Shown here: one piece after another, positions 37,401-49,550 of the stretch
Position numbering within the stretch: the first letter of the stretch is position 1
How the letters are laid out: each line of letters opens with the position of its first letter
DNA from: Rhipicephalus microplus
Lineage: Eukaryota > Arthropoda > Arachnida > Ixodida > Ixodidae
NCBI RefSeq assembly: GCF_043290135.1
Contig: NC_134710.1
Coordinates: 140,620,332-140,684,331 of the forward strand
DNA length: 64,000 nucleotides
Direction of reading: 5' to 3'
The notes under the pieces: model-generated
Told to the model about the DNA's origin: nothing
Database searches by the model: none
The model's input: the letters and a program-made list of their open reading frames with translations, nothing else
Program-made: the position numbers and the translations under genes

Positions 37401-38100
37401 TTATACGCATCACCCCTGCTTCTAGACATGCGTAACGCCCTCCTCTTTCTCACTCCCCGCAACCTTGCTTGGCTTCAAAGGAGCGAAAAGCAGGGTGACC
37501 CAACTTTCGACGAAAATCGGGGCAACCTGAGCGTGGATTCTGGTTTGGAGGACGAAGTGAGGACAAAAGGTTCGCGGTGTGCTCTCTGCAGCCCGGACCC
37601 CGCTCGGCTGCATGGGATGGTGCGATTGCAGAGGCAGGAGCTGTTCCTCCGGGATGGCGAAAAATGTGTATCGTATATAAAGAGCGGTATGATATATAAT
37701 AAGATAAAGATTTTGAAAAGACTGCGCACTTTCAATGGGGGTTCACAGAAACGCACTTGTGTGGCTGCGTGCAGTGTGTTCGTTCTGTATGCTCGCACGG
37801 CTTGGGGTTCGCTTACAGGTGAATTACGGGGAGGAATCGGGTGAATAGAATAGGCTTTACGAGCTTTGTTTCGTGCTCCTTTTTTAAAAGTATGTCTAAT
37901 AAAGTGTGCTCATCCTATATTTTACGCACACATACTCCTAATCTCTCTTTTGTGTATTCTTTTTTTTCATATTTTTCTCATTACCGCAAACACCCCGAAC
38001 TAGGTTTTTCAGTGGAACTGTATTATCTTTCGCATGTACTTCTTATTAAGCACACAAAGTGGGCACGATGAAGTGCTGTTACAATTGAACACAGATGTTT
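37401..38100. other. No recognised gene
   Basis: A GC-rich part at about 37430-37640 lies in a 138-codon open frame (37428-37844) with no motif I recognise, followed by AT-rich sequence. Confidence 0.35.
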
Positions 38101-38169
38101 ATCATCATAATCATCATCATCATCATCATAATCATCATCATCGTTGTTGTTGTTGTTGTTGTTGTTGTT
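38101..38169. repeat. Trinucleotide repeat (ATC)n then (GTT)n
   Basis: ATCATC repeats with AATCATC interruptions switch to GTT repeats near 38142. Confidence 0.9.
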
Positions 38170-38495
38170 ATTATAACCTTTTAACGCTTTGTACTGCCTT
38201 ATTATAGTTTTGCACAATGTATAGATTTTTTTCTTTTTTATTCTTCCAGGAAACTTTCCACATAGTTGTGTGTATTTCATGTTATTTTTCAATCCCATTT
38301 CACGATTCTCGTCTTGTCTTTTTATTCTTTCCATTTTGCGTTGATTTCTTTTTGTGTGTGCGTCTTCACTCTTTTTTTATTTCTTTTTCTGAAGACTTTC
38401 TATATTTTGTAGTTTATTACTGTTTTATTTTTTGTGCGCCTGCACAAGATGTTATGGTTGTTCATGAGAGCCCTAAATAAATGATTGATTGCATG
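38170..38495 (+). other. Possible LINE 3' UTR end
   Basis: A T-rich stretch ends GAGAGCCCTAAATAAATGATTGATTG, which looks like the end of a retrotransposon with a short repeat tail. No coding part precedes it, so the call is weak. Confidence 0.3.
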
Positions 38496-38706
38496 AAAAC
38501 GTACATGCTACACAGAAAGAGCGGCAAAAGGATAGGCGGGACGCTTTCTTTCTTAAGTGGGATCTAGAAACTTATAAGGTAGGAAGAAACTAAAAAAGAA
38601 AGAATAGGATGGTATGCCACAGCTACTGAAGTAAAGCGATAACAAAAAGAGAGAGAATAAGACAAATACATGCAGGGAGGTAAGCTTGGTAGGATGCCCT
38701 GCACTG

Positions 38707-38942
38707 ATTGATTGATATGTGGGGTTTAACGTCCCAAAACCACCATATGATTATGAGAGACGCCGTAGCGGAGGGATCCAGAAATCTCGACCACCTATAG
38801 GGTTCTCTAACAAAAATCTGAGCACACGGGCCTATTTTCGCCTTCACCGAGAATGTAGCCGCCGCCGCCGCCGCAGGAATTTGATCCCGCGACCTGCGGG
38901 TCAGCAACCGAGTGCCTATAGAACAATACGGTGGGGCTACAT
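38707..38942 (-). mobile_element. Ruka-type SINE nested in a LINE 3' UTR
   Basis: The minus-strand head has a B-box-like GATCAAATTCC and GACCCGCAGGTCGCGGG; the body has the usual GGTTTTGGGACGTTAAACCC block and a (CAAT)n tail. A 7-bp TGCACTG flanks it at 38700-38706 and 38943-38949. The head contains a (CGG)-type expansion at about 38860-38875, and part of the body block before CAGATTT is deleted. Confidence 0.8.
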
Positions 38943-39577
38943 TGCACTGGATAATGGAGAAGGAAAGTTAGAGAGTATGAGAGAAAAATCGCTATTGCGC
39001 ACGACGTAACAGCTTTGCGTTTCATATAAAAAACGGCGAATCCGTCCAGTGTCCTTGAAAAAACGCAACACGCTTTCAAAACGCAACACGCTTTCAATGC
39101 CTTTCGGAACTGTGATGGGAAGCCCCACCTTCCCGACAGTGAAGGCGCTTAATTCCGCCCAGATGATATAGAGCAGTGCGGAGGTGAAGCCTCTCGTTTG
39201 CGTATGTCGGGCAGTAACGCAAGAGGTGCTCAATACGTAGTTCTTTCGAAAGCACTGTCGTTGCACCCAGCGTTGTCGGCCATCTCGTTCTTAAATGAGT
39301 TGGCTTTGCAGGATGCTACACTCAGACACAAAAGGCACAACACTGTATTTTCCTCCTAGGAAAGACCAGGCAGAAGCCGTGGTCGTATAAAGAATTACAG
39401 ATGGGTCGAGAAACTGCAAACGTCGGTACGTGAACTCTGACGCCTGCCACTTCTGAAGCGTCATGTTTTGCGCAAGCTTACTTTTGTGTCGAGCGCTGTC
39501 AATTCTCGATAAAGAAGTAGAAATAAAGATGACTAAGAATAGAGTGAGTCGAATGTGAACAGACAGGCAGGAACAGC

Positions 39578-39636
39578 AAAGAAAGAAAGAAAGAAAGAAA
39601 GAATGAAAGAAAGGAAGACAAAAAGAAAGAAAGATC
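39578..39636. repeat. (GAAA)n-type purine repeat, interrupted
   Basis: GAAA units at 39578-39605, then variants such as GAATGAAAGAAAGGAAG and AAAGAAAGAAAG. Confidence 0.8.
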
Positions 39637-39680
39637 AACAACATAAGAATTGCATAATTGCAAAAGATTGTCAAAAAGAA

Positions 39681-40479
39681 GCATTAGAAAGAAAGACACA
39701 AATATAAAAAAGGCTTCCATTGTCAAAAAGAATGTTCGGCGATTTCATTGATTCATATATGAAAAGCCGCTTGTCTTCGGCGAATGACTTTGCTTGCTCT
39801 CTAATAAACGTTCGATATATATGCGTCTTTCTCCAAACACGACAACCCCAAGCCAGTTTTCTGCAGAAAAATATGCGGTGTGGTGAGTGTGGTCGCGTGG
39901 AGACACACGGACAACTTCACTCGCATTCAGGCAGTTGTCGAGTTGTCGTTCAACAAAAAAAAAAGAAAAGGAGAATCAGGACCATATACTCCATAGAGCT
40001 AGTAATGACGTTCGCAGTGCCATGGAAGCAGGAATTTTCAATGTAAGCTACATACGTACTCGGCCAGACCGTATAAGATGCGCCCAACGATTTTTCGAGA
40101 GTATACAAGTGATGCAATATGAAAAGCCGAGCCTCGACCGAGACAAGGGTGAAGAAATTGCACATTTGCATAGTTTAGGGCAGGTTGCTCACCTGTGGAG
40201 GCATAGTGATATGAATCAACAGATGAACTTCGTCCCCTCACACACAGTATTTACGGCACATGCGTTGCGCGCACAATTAAGGGGAATCGAGTTGACTGCA
40301 GCCTCATTATTCGCTGTGATATTCACATAAGTATACACTTGCCAATGAGAGACAGCCCCACAAGCTGTAGCTTCTCTAATGCCACGCACAACAGAGCAAT
40401 TAGCGTCAGTTCACTTTCCTCTAGACTGCTGTGGACCCTGCAGGTAGACTTCCCCGTAGCAGATCACTGTCAAATGCGT
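39681..40479. other. No recognised gene
   Basis: Two open frames (39720-40046 and 39887-40330) overlap in different frames around a poly-A run at about 39954-39964. Neither resembles a known protein. Confidence 0.35.
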
Positions 40480-40618
40480 AAATGTCCGTGTACTTGTGTG
40501 CACGTTAAAACCCAGGTGTTCGCAAGCTTGACCCGGAGTCCTCCATTAAGGTGTATCACGCATAATGATGAGATGCTTTTGGAACGTACAGCCAAGAAAT
40601 TAAATTATTTAATTTTGT
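40480..40618 (+). mobile_element. SINE body fragment, diverged
   Basis: GTGTGCACGTTAAAACCCAGGTG, then GACCCGGAGTCCTCCATTAAGG, CATAATGATGAGATG, TTTTGGAACGTACAGCCAAGAA and a TTAAATTATTTAATTTTG tail follow the order of a tick SINE body (variant). No tRNA-like head remains. Confidence 0.55.
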
Positions 40619-43600
40619 GGGAATTCCGCGAGCAGCGTAGACAGCGATAGAAAAAATAAGGCACTAGGAAGTGTGCCGTAAAAGGCTACGAACTGTTCGT
40701 TTCGTTTTGAAAGCATGCCCAGGAATACCTTAGCACGCTGCGCAGTTCCCCGAGTCCTCGCTCTATGTGTCCCTGAGGATCCTCCATTTGTCCCTGGCTC
40801 CCCAGTAAGGCTAGGGAGTGTTTTGTTTTTTTCATCGAGGCTGCAACAATGGCCTGGCTCGGCGCGGATTGCTCGAGGGTGGCCGGCGGCCCAGGTCGGA
40901 GGGAGCGCCGCCGCTCTCGTCACTGGTGCGCGCACACCCCACGTGGAGCACTGGTGCGCCTTTAGTAGCAGCAGGGAAGCAGCGGCTGCGGGAGGTGAGC
41001 TGCTCTCGCTTTCGTTATAGCTGCCATTCCTAGCACTTCTGGTGATCTGGGACACAAGTACCGTAGCACAAACAGTGCAATCCGAGGAGCCTTCAAAGAA
41101 CGGTCTAGTTACCCACCGCTTGGAATACGTTTACTCTACTCGAACCGAGTAAAAGTGAACGCACTCCACTCGGTGCACATACGCCAATTCACGAAGATGC
41201 AGTTACGACATCGCACTGCAGGGACAGCTGTGGACATCTCGCACTTTCTTCTTGAATGTCAATGCATGTGCTACCGGTATACGCGCGCACGTTTGGAGCG
41301 CTCATGTGACGACCACTCCAGGCGTGTATACACGCGCGAGGCTTTTAGGCACGCCACATTAACCTTCCGTATCGGCTAACCAACTTTAGTGAAACTCTAG
41401 CTGATGCATTTGCCGTGTAAAGTTATCCAACATGTATATTTTGACCGTACAAATTTGTGTAACGCGCAGCTAATTATCAGTACATGTCAGCTAGTTACAC
41501 TTCGAACGCATCGGTGTGCACTCATTGCGTTAGGAAATGAGATCCGTGATACGGGCTCAGCGGAAGGTGCAGTCCATATACTGTCATGGTTTGCATTCCT
41601 ATGTTGCAGCATGGGAAGCCACATGCCTGTTCTTTCGTTAATTCTCCCCACATAATGAAAAGCAAATGCGAATGACCAGTTGTTTCAGCGTATAGTCCAC
41701 AGCAGTTTACTCGAAAGATGCACCGCGGAAAGCAAGTGGTGTGTAGGCGTTACTTACACAACGACGTGTAACATCCTATTGAGAAAAAAAGTGAAGGCCA
41801 GACCTCCCCTTTACTATTTCCCAAAAGGGTGTACACTGCAGTATGCAAGTAGGGCGTGGAATTTGCCACTACATCGCACTTGGCACGCCAGCGTACACTT
41901 CGAGGGTGCTGTGTTTAGTTCTCCGAAAAATGCATTTTAGTTTCTTCGAATTTAACTACGTGTACAGTTACCAAAGCATCAAAATAATGTCGGAAACAAC
42001 ATTTAATGAATAGCTGTATTTTATTTGACAGTTAACTCATGCATATATGTACCCATGTATGTGAGTATTGCATTCCAGCTGTATGTATAGCGCAGGTATT
42101 TTTTCTTGCGATCCGGCCTTTCTTCATTGTAAACAGCATAAGTGAGAGACATAAGCCCTATATATTTTTACCACCTGCCTTCTTCGTGATAGTATTGGTG
42201 ACGGTGAAGCCTTGCGCAATTTGTCCATTTCTAAACCTACGACGATTGCACAACGTACATATACGCTTGTCAGCTTCATAAAATCTCAATTTCTTTGTAT
42301 TATTCGATTCAACGGCCTATAATCGGCAGGCGCTTGAGCTTTAACGGTACTATGCGAATGGTAATTTAAACGCTCTAGGCCCGGGGGCAACAAAAAAAAA
42401 AGATAAAGAGATAAAAGAAGTAAGCGAAATTGTACCCTTGGCAGTCCCGATCGTTTTTTCCCTCGTGGTTGATGTGAGAAAGGAGCTAGAAAGGCTTCAG
42501 AACCAACAGTAATGAATTCTATGGTGTCTTAATAGCGATACCGACACTAAATAAAGTGTGGGACAAAGCGTTTTAAGAGGTGTATGTGTGTGCGTGTGTG
42601 TGAGAGAGAGAAAAAAATAGGAATAGGTATTTTAAACAGGTTTTTCAATGCGATGCCGTAAATTATTTACTTATGTTGAAGCTTCTATAGCGCACGTAAA
42701 AAAACATAGACAAAGAAAGAGACGGTGGGATGGTGCATTCCCACCAACAAGCCCCTCGTACATTCTGTTTACTCATTATTGAGCTTATTGCACCCAATTA
42801 TCGCAGACTGCATTTCAGTTGCAGGCGTGGTCTTTCGGCCGGATGAAGTCACTGTACTTTCAGTCACAGAGTAAGTACAGCGGGCTTGGTAGTCCAGGTG
42901 TATCGAAGAGGGGTTCTTAAGACACAAACCGTTGACACAAGCTTGTACTCTGTGAAATCCCGCGACTGGTCAAAATATCGGGCCTTGAAAGCAGGTCTAC
43001 GCATACCAGCGGGTTTGAAAGGCTGAGTAACACGTGCTGCTCTATAGGAAGGATTTCTTACAGGCAGCAGCGCTTGCAGAGAAAAGGTGGCATTTGGCAG
43101 TAGCTGCGCAAACATAATTAGCCTTTTTTGGGCTATATTATGCATGTGCACCCCGCCGTTTGCAAAAGCACCCGTGCCCAATTGATTGAGTGTCACTTAC
43201 GCTGGCGAGTGCGCCATGTGTTGCTTTATGAACGGCACTTGAATATTAGCATTGGCATGCTTACACGTATACGTCTATACGCTCTACTGTATATATATAT
43301 TTTGATTAGAATCATTACCTGTTGCCAGATACTGCATGCTCAAGGCTCATTACATATACGCAATGGGTTTTGTGAGGAGGATCTCTGCTGCGTGATAACA
43401 CATTACGGCCTCGGCATGTCGTCCACCTATACACCTCATGTGGCGTGGTCATGCTCACTATCAAGCGCTGAATGCATGCTCAAATAATGGCTACCAATGT
43501 TCAAAATCGACTCGAAATAAGCAACCTAATTCGAAAATAATTTAATTAACAGAAATAATCATGAAGTAATCGCGATAGTTAACGTAAAATAGCTAAAAAG

Positions 43601-43969
43601 ACTTCGGACACATGTGGCTGACTCCTGCGGCACGCAAGAGAGGGCGCCACACTCTTAACTTGGTAACAAATATATTCATGCGATTTTGTGGACCTATAGC
43701 GAGGGTATCGAACACGTGACGCCGCGAGCGTTTTGCACGTAGCTTGTCCTGTATATATGGCTTTCTTTTATTTTCACAATAAGTATGTCACGAGCTACTG
43801 AGGTGTGACTTATCAAGCACTGTTTTCGTGAGGAATCGTCGACCGCGTAGCTATATTGAACGGCGTGGCGGTGATATTCTGGACTACAAAGATCCTTCAA
43901 CGACGTATACAATGAACTTATAGTAAGAACTTTTATCTGAGGAGGCGAAAGTATTCGCCACCACGCAGT
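40619..43969. other. No recognised gene
   Basis: The part 40700-41040 is GC-rich, open on both strands (minus 40609-41055 is 148 codons; plus 40715-41020 is 101 codons), with a donor-like CCCAGTAAGG near 40803; I could not build an exon. The rest is AT-rich with short frames, a (GT)-type stretch near 42583-42602 and an AATAAT-poor background. Nothing recognisable as a repeat family was seen. Confidence 0.3.
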
Positions 43970-44205
43970 TAACTGAACAGGCCTCAGGGATTCACGCTCA
44001 GAGTCTTGGAGGTCGGGGCATATCCCAATCTAACACTCTTGCACATGATTTATCCAGAAATTCAGGCGTTAAACTCATGCGCGCATTGTTCAGACTTTGC
44101 CAGCTTAGATCACATGCTTTGGCGGTGCCCTGCGTTACGTGTTAGTTCCCGCCCCGACGAACATAAGTAAAGCTTTTTTTTTTCATATCATATCATCCCA
44201 CCCTA
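43970..44205 (+). mobile_element. LINE 3' end (HMLWxCP family), decayed fragment 1
   Basis: In one plus-strand frame it reads LRVLEVGAYPNLTLLHMIYP, then SCAHCSDFASLDHMLWRCPA, the Cys/His block at the end of an RNase H LINE ORF2, and then breaks off. The tail TTTTTTTTTCATATCATATCATCC matches the CATATCATACCATACC end of the fragment at 56 kb. About 120 bases between the Cys/His block and the tail seem deleted relative to that copy. Confidence 0.7.
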
Positions 44206-45239
44206 TATCCGGCGACCACAATCGGCGTCCAGATTTCAGTCACACTGGACATCAGCATCGACATGTTTTTCGTTTTCGAAAGCTGAGGTTAAATACCCTT
44301 CAGAAATGACCTATATATGAGATATAGGAAAGGACTTCTTTCAATGGCAACGTTAGCTGACACGTGGCGGAAAACTGTCCAGACCTCCAATGTAGTTATC
44401 TTGGACATGTTTGATCCGCGGTGCAGAGCTAAGAAACAAATTAACAGGGTCCTGTATACGCAGTCACCAAGGATAACTCAAAGACCTCCTTTTTCTTCTC
44501 ACTAGATGTCTTGATCCTGCCCCGTCATTCGCCGAAAGCTTTCTGCACGCCACCTAATTTTGCCCTGCCTCTGTGATAAACCCCAATATTGGCCAAGCGA
44601 GATGTCATTTGATGACGTCACCATGAAACGTCCCGTGATGTAACGCCAGTGACATCGTTATGATCTGCAATGTCATGGTGGCATCTCATGGTGACGTCAT
44701 CACGGGACGATGATTTTTTTTGCATCACTCGTGTTGGCGTCGACGCTGCCGGATGATAATGAATTTTCGCGCTTCATGAGCCATCTAAGGCTTTCGCTTT
44801 GAACAAATGGTGGACGGGGTCTACACGCGACGCGGTCTACTCGTCTTTTTTAATGCGATTGCTTCACCTCGCATCACTGCTAATAGTAAATAATTAAATG
44901 AAAAAAAGAAAAAGCATGTTCTTGTTGTCATGCATGATAGCAAACATCTTGTCGGCCCTCAAGCAATGCAACTTATGGTATGCGGAATTTAACTTGGACA
45001 AACTGCGCAAAACTCTTCAGAACCACAAAACCACGCTATATGAACCAGAAAAAAAAAAACACAGGAATGAAAAAGATGCTTTTCGCGTCCGGTGTTAAGA
45101 GCAACACTGTGCACTTAACGCAGGACATCGATAATAGTGATTAGACATGCGTGGAGATGAAACTGTCGACGTGAAGGCGCGTTCGTACAAACGGTGGCTT
45201 GCCGAATGCTGTTTGAAAAGGAATAATAGGAACAGAAGA
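44206..45239. other. No recognised gene; inverted motif cluster at 44600-44710
   Basis: GATGACGTCACCATGA (about 44611) and TCATGGTGACGTCATC (about 44686) are inverted counterparts, as are CGTCCCGTGATG and CATCACGGGACG-type neighbours, so this looks like the remains of a foldback element. Both contain TGACGTCA, a perfect CRE palindrome. Beyond it only A-runs and short frames occur. Confidence 0.4.
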
Positions 45240-46213
45240 AAAGCGGGGAGTTAATTAGGGCTAAGACCGCGGGCTACCCTGCAGGCCCTATAGAAGGGGG
45301 AAAGAGTAGGAAAGTTAGAGAGGAGGAGAGAAAAGGGACTGTTTCAGGCGACGTATAACCGTTCTGCGTCCGATATCACAAGCGGCGAATCGGTCCAGTA
45401 TCCTTGAGCAAAACGCAACAGCAATTTCGTTGCCTTTCGGAACTGCGATGGGCAGCCCCATGGTCCTAATATTTTCTGGACAGTGAAAGCGCTTCCATCC
45501 TGGTTATTCAACGCACAAAGGTGAAGAAGCCTCTCGTTTGAGAAAGTCGGGCAGTAACACAAAGGGCGCTCAATAGTTGACGGCACAGTTCGATGCACTC
45601 GGTCTTGTCGGTCATCTTAATGTTTAATTAGTACGCACTGGTGAGTGCTATACAGCTACACGCAGACGACACAACACTGTTCCTTCCTCCCTGGAAAGAC
45701 CATGTGGAAGCCGCAGACATAGAGATGGGTCGAGAGAATGCAATTGATGGTATATGTGAACTGCGATGTTTGCCGCTTCCATGTTCTGGGCCAGCCTATA
45801 TAGGTATAGAAGCGCATTTTCCTTGATAAAGGAACAGAAATGAAGATTTGTGCCTGCGCGTAATTTCCGGTAGCTTCATCGGCAAGTTCATTGCCGGAGA
45901 TATACCGCAATTACCTCGTATCTACTGAAAGACAACGTTGTGTCCTTTTTCAATCGTGTAGTGCAGCATTTATCGTATCTCCCAGACAAGTTGTTGGCAC
46001 ATACGATCTGCGACGAAGTGCCGACAAAAGACATTGTTGAGCCGCCTTTGAATCACGGAATACCGCCCATCGATTAGCCGGCTGTTGCTTGATGTAATCG
46101 GCGCCACTTGGTAGGGAGACAAGCTCCGAATCAGTCGATGTGCTCACGTTGACAAAGATCCTGTGAGGTTGATGTGCTACTGGCAGAAGTTTAGCGGCTC
46201 CCGCTAATGCCAT
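45240..46213 (-). mobile_element. RNase H LINE 3' part, decayed
   Basis: On the minus strand, in order: RWAVFRDSKAAQQCLLSAL (about 46050-46110, RNase H block around DSKAA), YISGNELADEATG (about 45870-45908, the end of RNase H), TIERPLCYCPTFSNERLLHL (about 45510-45570) and SAFTVQKILGPWG (about 45450-45490). Frames change between blocks, so it is a pseudogene. The stretch GGTAGCCCGCGGTCTTAGCC near 45270 belongs to the 3' UTR. It is related to the fragment at 38.6-39.7 kb. Confidence 0.75.
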
Positions 46214-46432
46214 TGAAACCGTGTGAATGGCGCAATATTTTCTGCTGCAGAAAGGATGGATGAGGGAGTTAGCACGTTTTAGTCACTTTGGCGTTGCGTG
46301 TATACAATTCGGTGGATAAGTGGCAGCTCGCTCTGTCCACCGGCAGTGGCCTTGCTGCCGGTGGGTTGACGCCGATACTGTCGATGGACTTTACCGCTTC
46401 GAAACTGCAGTGTACAATGTTATTATCGGGCG

Positions 46433-46525
46433 TTTTTACGTGCGAAAACCACAATATTGCTATGAGGCGTGACGTGGCACAGGGCTCCGGAAATTTCGAC
46501 GATCCATGGTGTTCGTGAACGTGCC
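46433..46525 (-). mobile_element. Old SINE body fragment
   Basis: GTTTTTACGTGCGAAAACCACAA, then GGCTCCGGAAATTTCGACGA, then TGTTCGTGAACGTGCCC follow the order of a tick SINE body on the minus strand but with many changes. No head or tail. Confidence 0.45.
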
Positions 46526-47535
46526 CTAACATCGCGCAGTATACAGTCGCAATCTTTTTGAAAGAGAACACACAAGCGTGTGGCTTTCGGTAGCGCCGTT
46601 AGGTGGCATGTCGCAGTGTCGGCGCGCATGGGCGTCGAGGGTATACAGCTTCCATTCGCGCATCACGTCACCTCATGTGTCGTCTGGTAGCTGAGTTTCG
46701 GCATTTTGGGAATTGAATTGTCATGCCAACTACGATTTGAATGCTTTCAGTTCAAATGACGTGCTTATTATGCCTGCTGTGCCACTTGTTTTTCATCTTC
46801 TTTTTTTCTTTTTTCTGCGTTCTTGTAATAGTACAACGAACAGGCAAATGAACACAAGCACCCGTACTGTTATTTGGTATATACACTTAGCAAAAAAAAA
46901 AAAAATGATTGGTTTAAGGAAGTTGTATCAGTAATCTGGAATAGGTTTGCTCGATATTACATTAGTATTTTGTCATGTCCCCCTTTGAAAAACAAAAGCA
47001 ATAATTCCATTCTGGAAGGTAGTGAGGAGTACAATGCTTGCAGAAAGTAAAGATGCACTCGAGAATTCTTGACGTACTTTGAGTTTGTCCGCAGTCAACG
47101 CGTCAACAGGGTGTCGCACCATAGGTCCTGTTTCGTATATATTGCCACATATTTTCACGAATGCTCATGCTTGCCAGAAGAGCACCGCGATTTTCTGTGT
47201 GCTCATTCATAATAACTTTTCATATAGTATGCACCGGCGCCAGGTCAGGCTGGAACACAGTGTCCGTCGGGAAAAGCAGCCACTGACAAATCAACGATGA
47301 TCTTGAAGACATAGCATATTTTGAAGTTTATTCGTGAATTGAGTGGAGCATAATGGGAAGCTCAACGTTCTTCCCACGGCTTCTACAGACAAATTTCACC
47401 GGACTTACGTCACGAAAATGCGGTGGCGCTGTCTTGGTAGGCAAAAGACGCTCTACCTATCGCAGTTTCTGTTGGGTTTTCAATGTTGCATGTGGTGTTC
47501 TCAGTCAAGCAACGAGAAAAAAAAAAAGCAACGGT
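46526..47535. other. No recognised gene
   Basis: AT-rich, with A-runs at about 46892-46904 and T-runs near 46800. Short frames only, until the candidate THAP start at 47536. Confidence 0.35.
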
Positions 47536-47563
47536 ATGCCAACGAACTGCGTCGCGGTTGGAT
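47536..47563 (+). CDS. Candidate first exon of a THAP-domain protein
   Basis: ATG opens MPTNCVAVG and the next codon is Cys, giving [10 protein letters not shown], the start of a THAP zinc finger (Met-Pro-x-x-Cys then a second Cys five residues later). A consensus donor (GGAT|GTGAGT) lies at 47563/47564; splicing there would split the second Cys codon after its first base. Without splicing the frame reads CESRLTT and stops at 47586. THAP domains occur in DNA-binding proteins and in P-element-type transposases, and are numerous in tick genomes. The rest of the domain was not found downstream. It could be chance or a relic. Confidence 0.35.
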
Positions 47564-48214
<651 letters not shown>

Positions 48215-48237
48215 ATGAGAGAGAGAGAGAGAACGAG

Positions 48238-49290
48238 GAGGGCGTATACAAGGGGTTGAGCGAATAGTCACGTTGGCATACGTCTCTCTTTTTTTTCCTG
48301 GCAGAAAAAAAAAACAGTGTGCACAGTGTTCTTGCGATATATTTTATTCTCGTCTATATATACCTGACTTGGAGCTATACAAAGAAAACCAGTACCTTCA
48401 GAAAAAAACGCCTTTCAGTGTGTAGAGAAATTTTTTACCGGGTACATGGATCAACGCCGAACCAAGCCGTTTGCTTTGCCGTTTAAACGAAGCAGGGGGA
48501 TGGTATGCACCGCAGTGCGAAGCTGAATTGATCGGGGAATGTATTACGCTTTTTTTAACGGCCAAAAGCAGGAGGATTATAGACTGAAGGGTGAACCTCA
48601 ATTAATCACTCGGAATTTGGGAGATATACCAAAACATTATACCTTTGCACATGATAGAACTGAAAGCTTGGTGAGCTTGTGACAAATATGAACTGAACTA
48701 TTTATGCAAATAGACCGTGCTCATGCGTTATAAGCCCTATAGTGTATATATGTACATATGGCCTCCGATTATTTTTTTATTCTTTTATTCTCAGCGTTCT
48801 TTTTTGTGTGTGTGTGCGTGCGTGTGCGTGTGTGTGTGTTGCACATTACTATCATGCCGTTGGGATTGCCGGCTTTAACGTAGCATAATTTCCTATATTT
48901 TGACAAATATAAATAAATTAAAAATTTTATGCCGATGCTGCAGGAAAGTTATACCGCAGGTATAACTTTCCTGCAGCATCGACATACTACATCGACTCGC
49001 TACTATTCATTGTTACACTTTTAAACAAAGTACGTGTGAACTCCAACTTTCTGCATTGTGCATGTGCAGAATGAACCTGGAAGCTGAAACAAAACCTTAA
49101 AAAGGCTTATGACACTGTGCTTAAGAAAGCAATATCTTTGTCTCAGTTTACATCAGATGACTCACTAATGCATTTATCTGCACGCTATTCTATACTCCTA
49201 GTCAGGTGCTGGTTGAATGCTGGGTATATCCAGGAAACCAGAAGAAGAATATGTGGTCTCCTGGCTATATCTAGCACTTTAAGCGAGATT
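48238..49290 (-). repeat. Unclassified element, copy 2 (inverted relative to 36145-37400)
   Basis: It matches the reverse complement of copy 1 over its length, including GGGGGATGGTATGCACCG, GCGTTATAAGCCCTATAGTG, a (GT)n block, CTGCAGGAAAGTTATACC and CTCCTGGCTATATCTAGCAC. It lacks the 235-bp MITE of copy 1, has a deletion near its 48238 end, and carries an extra local inverted duplication at about 48959-48995. Confidence 0.8.
48931..48983. repeat. Short palindrome created by a local inverted duplication
   Basis: 25-bp arms (48931-48955 and 48959-48983) with one mismatch around a 3-nt loop. Copy 1 of the element has just one arm at the same place. Confidence 0.9.
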
Positions 49291-49479
49291 CTACCGGTTT
49301 TGTAGCTGACCAGCGTCTAACTTGGGGCTTTACTGGCACGATTGACATTTGTATTCACGTCGCGTGTCACTGACGTCGTGATGACCTGACAACTGATACT
49401 TTGCGTGGGTAAGCACTTTGGCGTTGTGGTTTCAGAACAGAAGCTTGGAATTTCCACTAATCACCAAGATTCGCTTAGC

Positions 49480-49503
49480 GAATTTATTTATTTATTTGTT
49501 TGT

Positions 49504-49546
<43 letters not shown>

Positions 49547-49550
49547 TTTC
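49480..49550. repeat. (TTTA)n microsatellite
   Basis: About 70 bases of TTTA with two TTTG variants. It could be the tail of a minus-strand retrotransposon, but no coding part is seen beside it. Confidence 0.9.

Larger units (their letters stand above)
38637..39680 (-). mobile_element. RNase H LINE 3' part, decayed, with nested SINE
   Basis: On the minus strand the order is LAQNMTLQKWQASEFTYRRL with LQFLDPSVIL (about 39400-39480), then SAFTVGKVG (about 39130-39150) and KDTGRIRRFL (about 39025-39055). These correspond to the region after RNase H in the 45-46 kb fragment (SAFTVQKILGPWG, and a KDTG-type block there in a shifted frame). A small tandem duplication, ACGCAACACGCTTTCA twice at about 39062-39097, adds to the damage. 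The 3' UTR is interrupted by a SINE at 38707-38942 and resumes below 38700. Confidence 0.6.
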
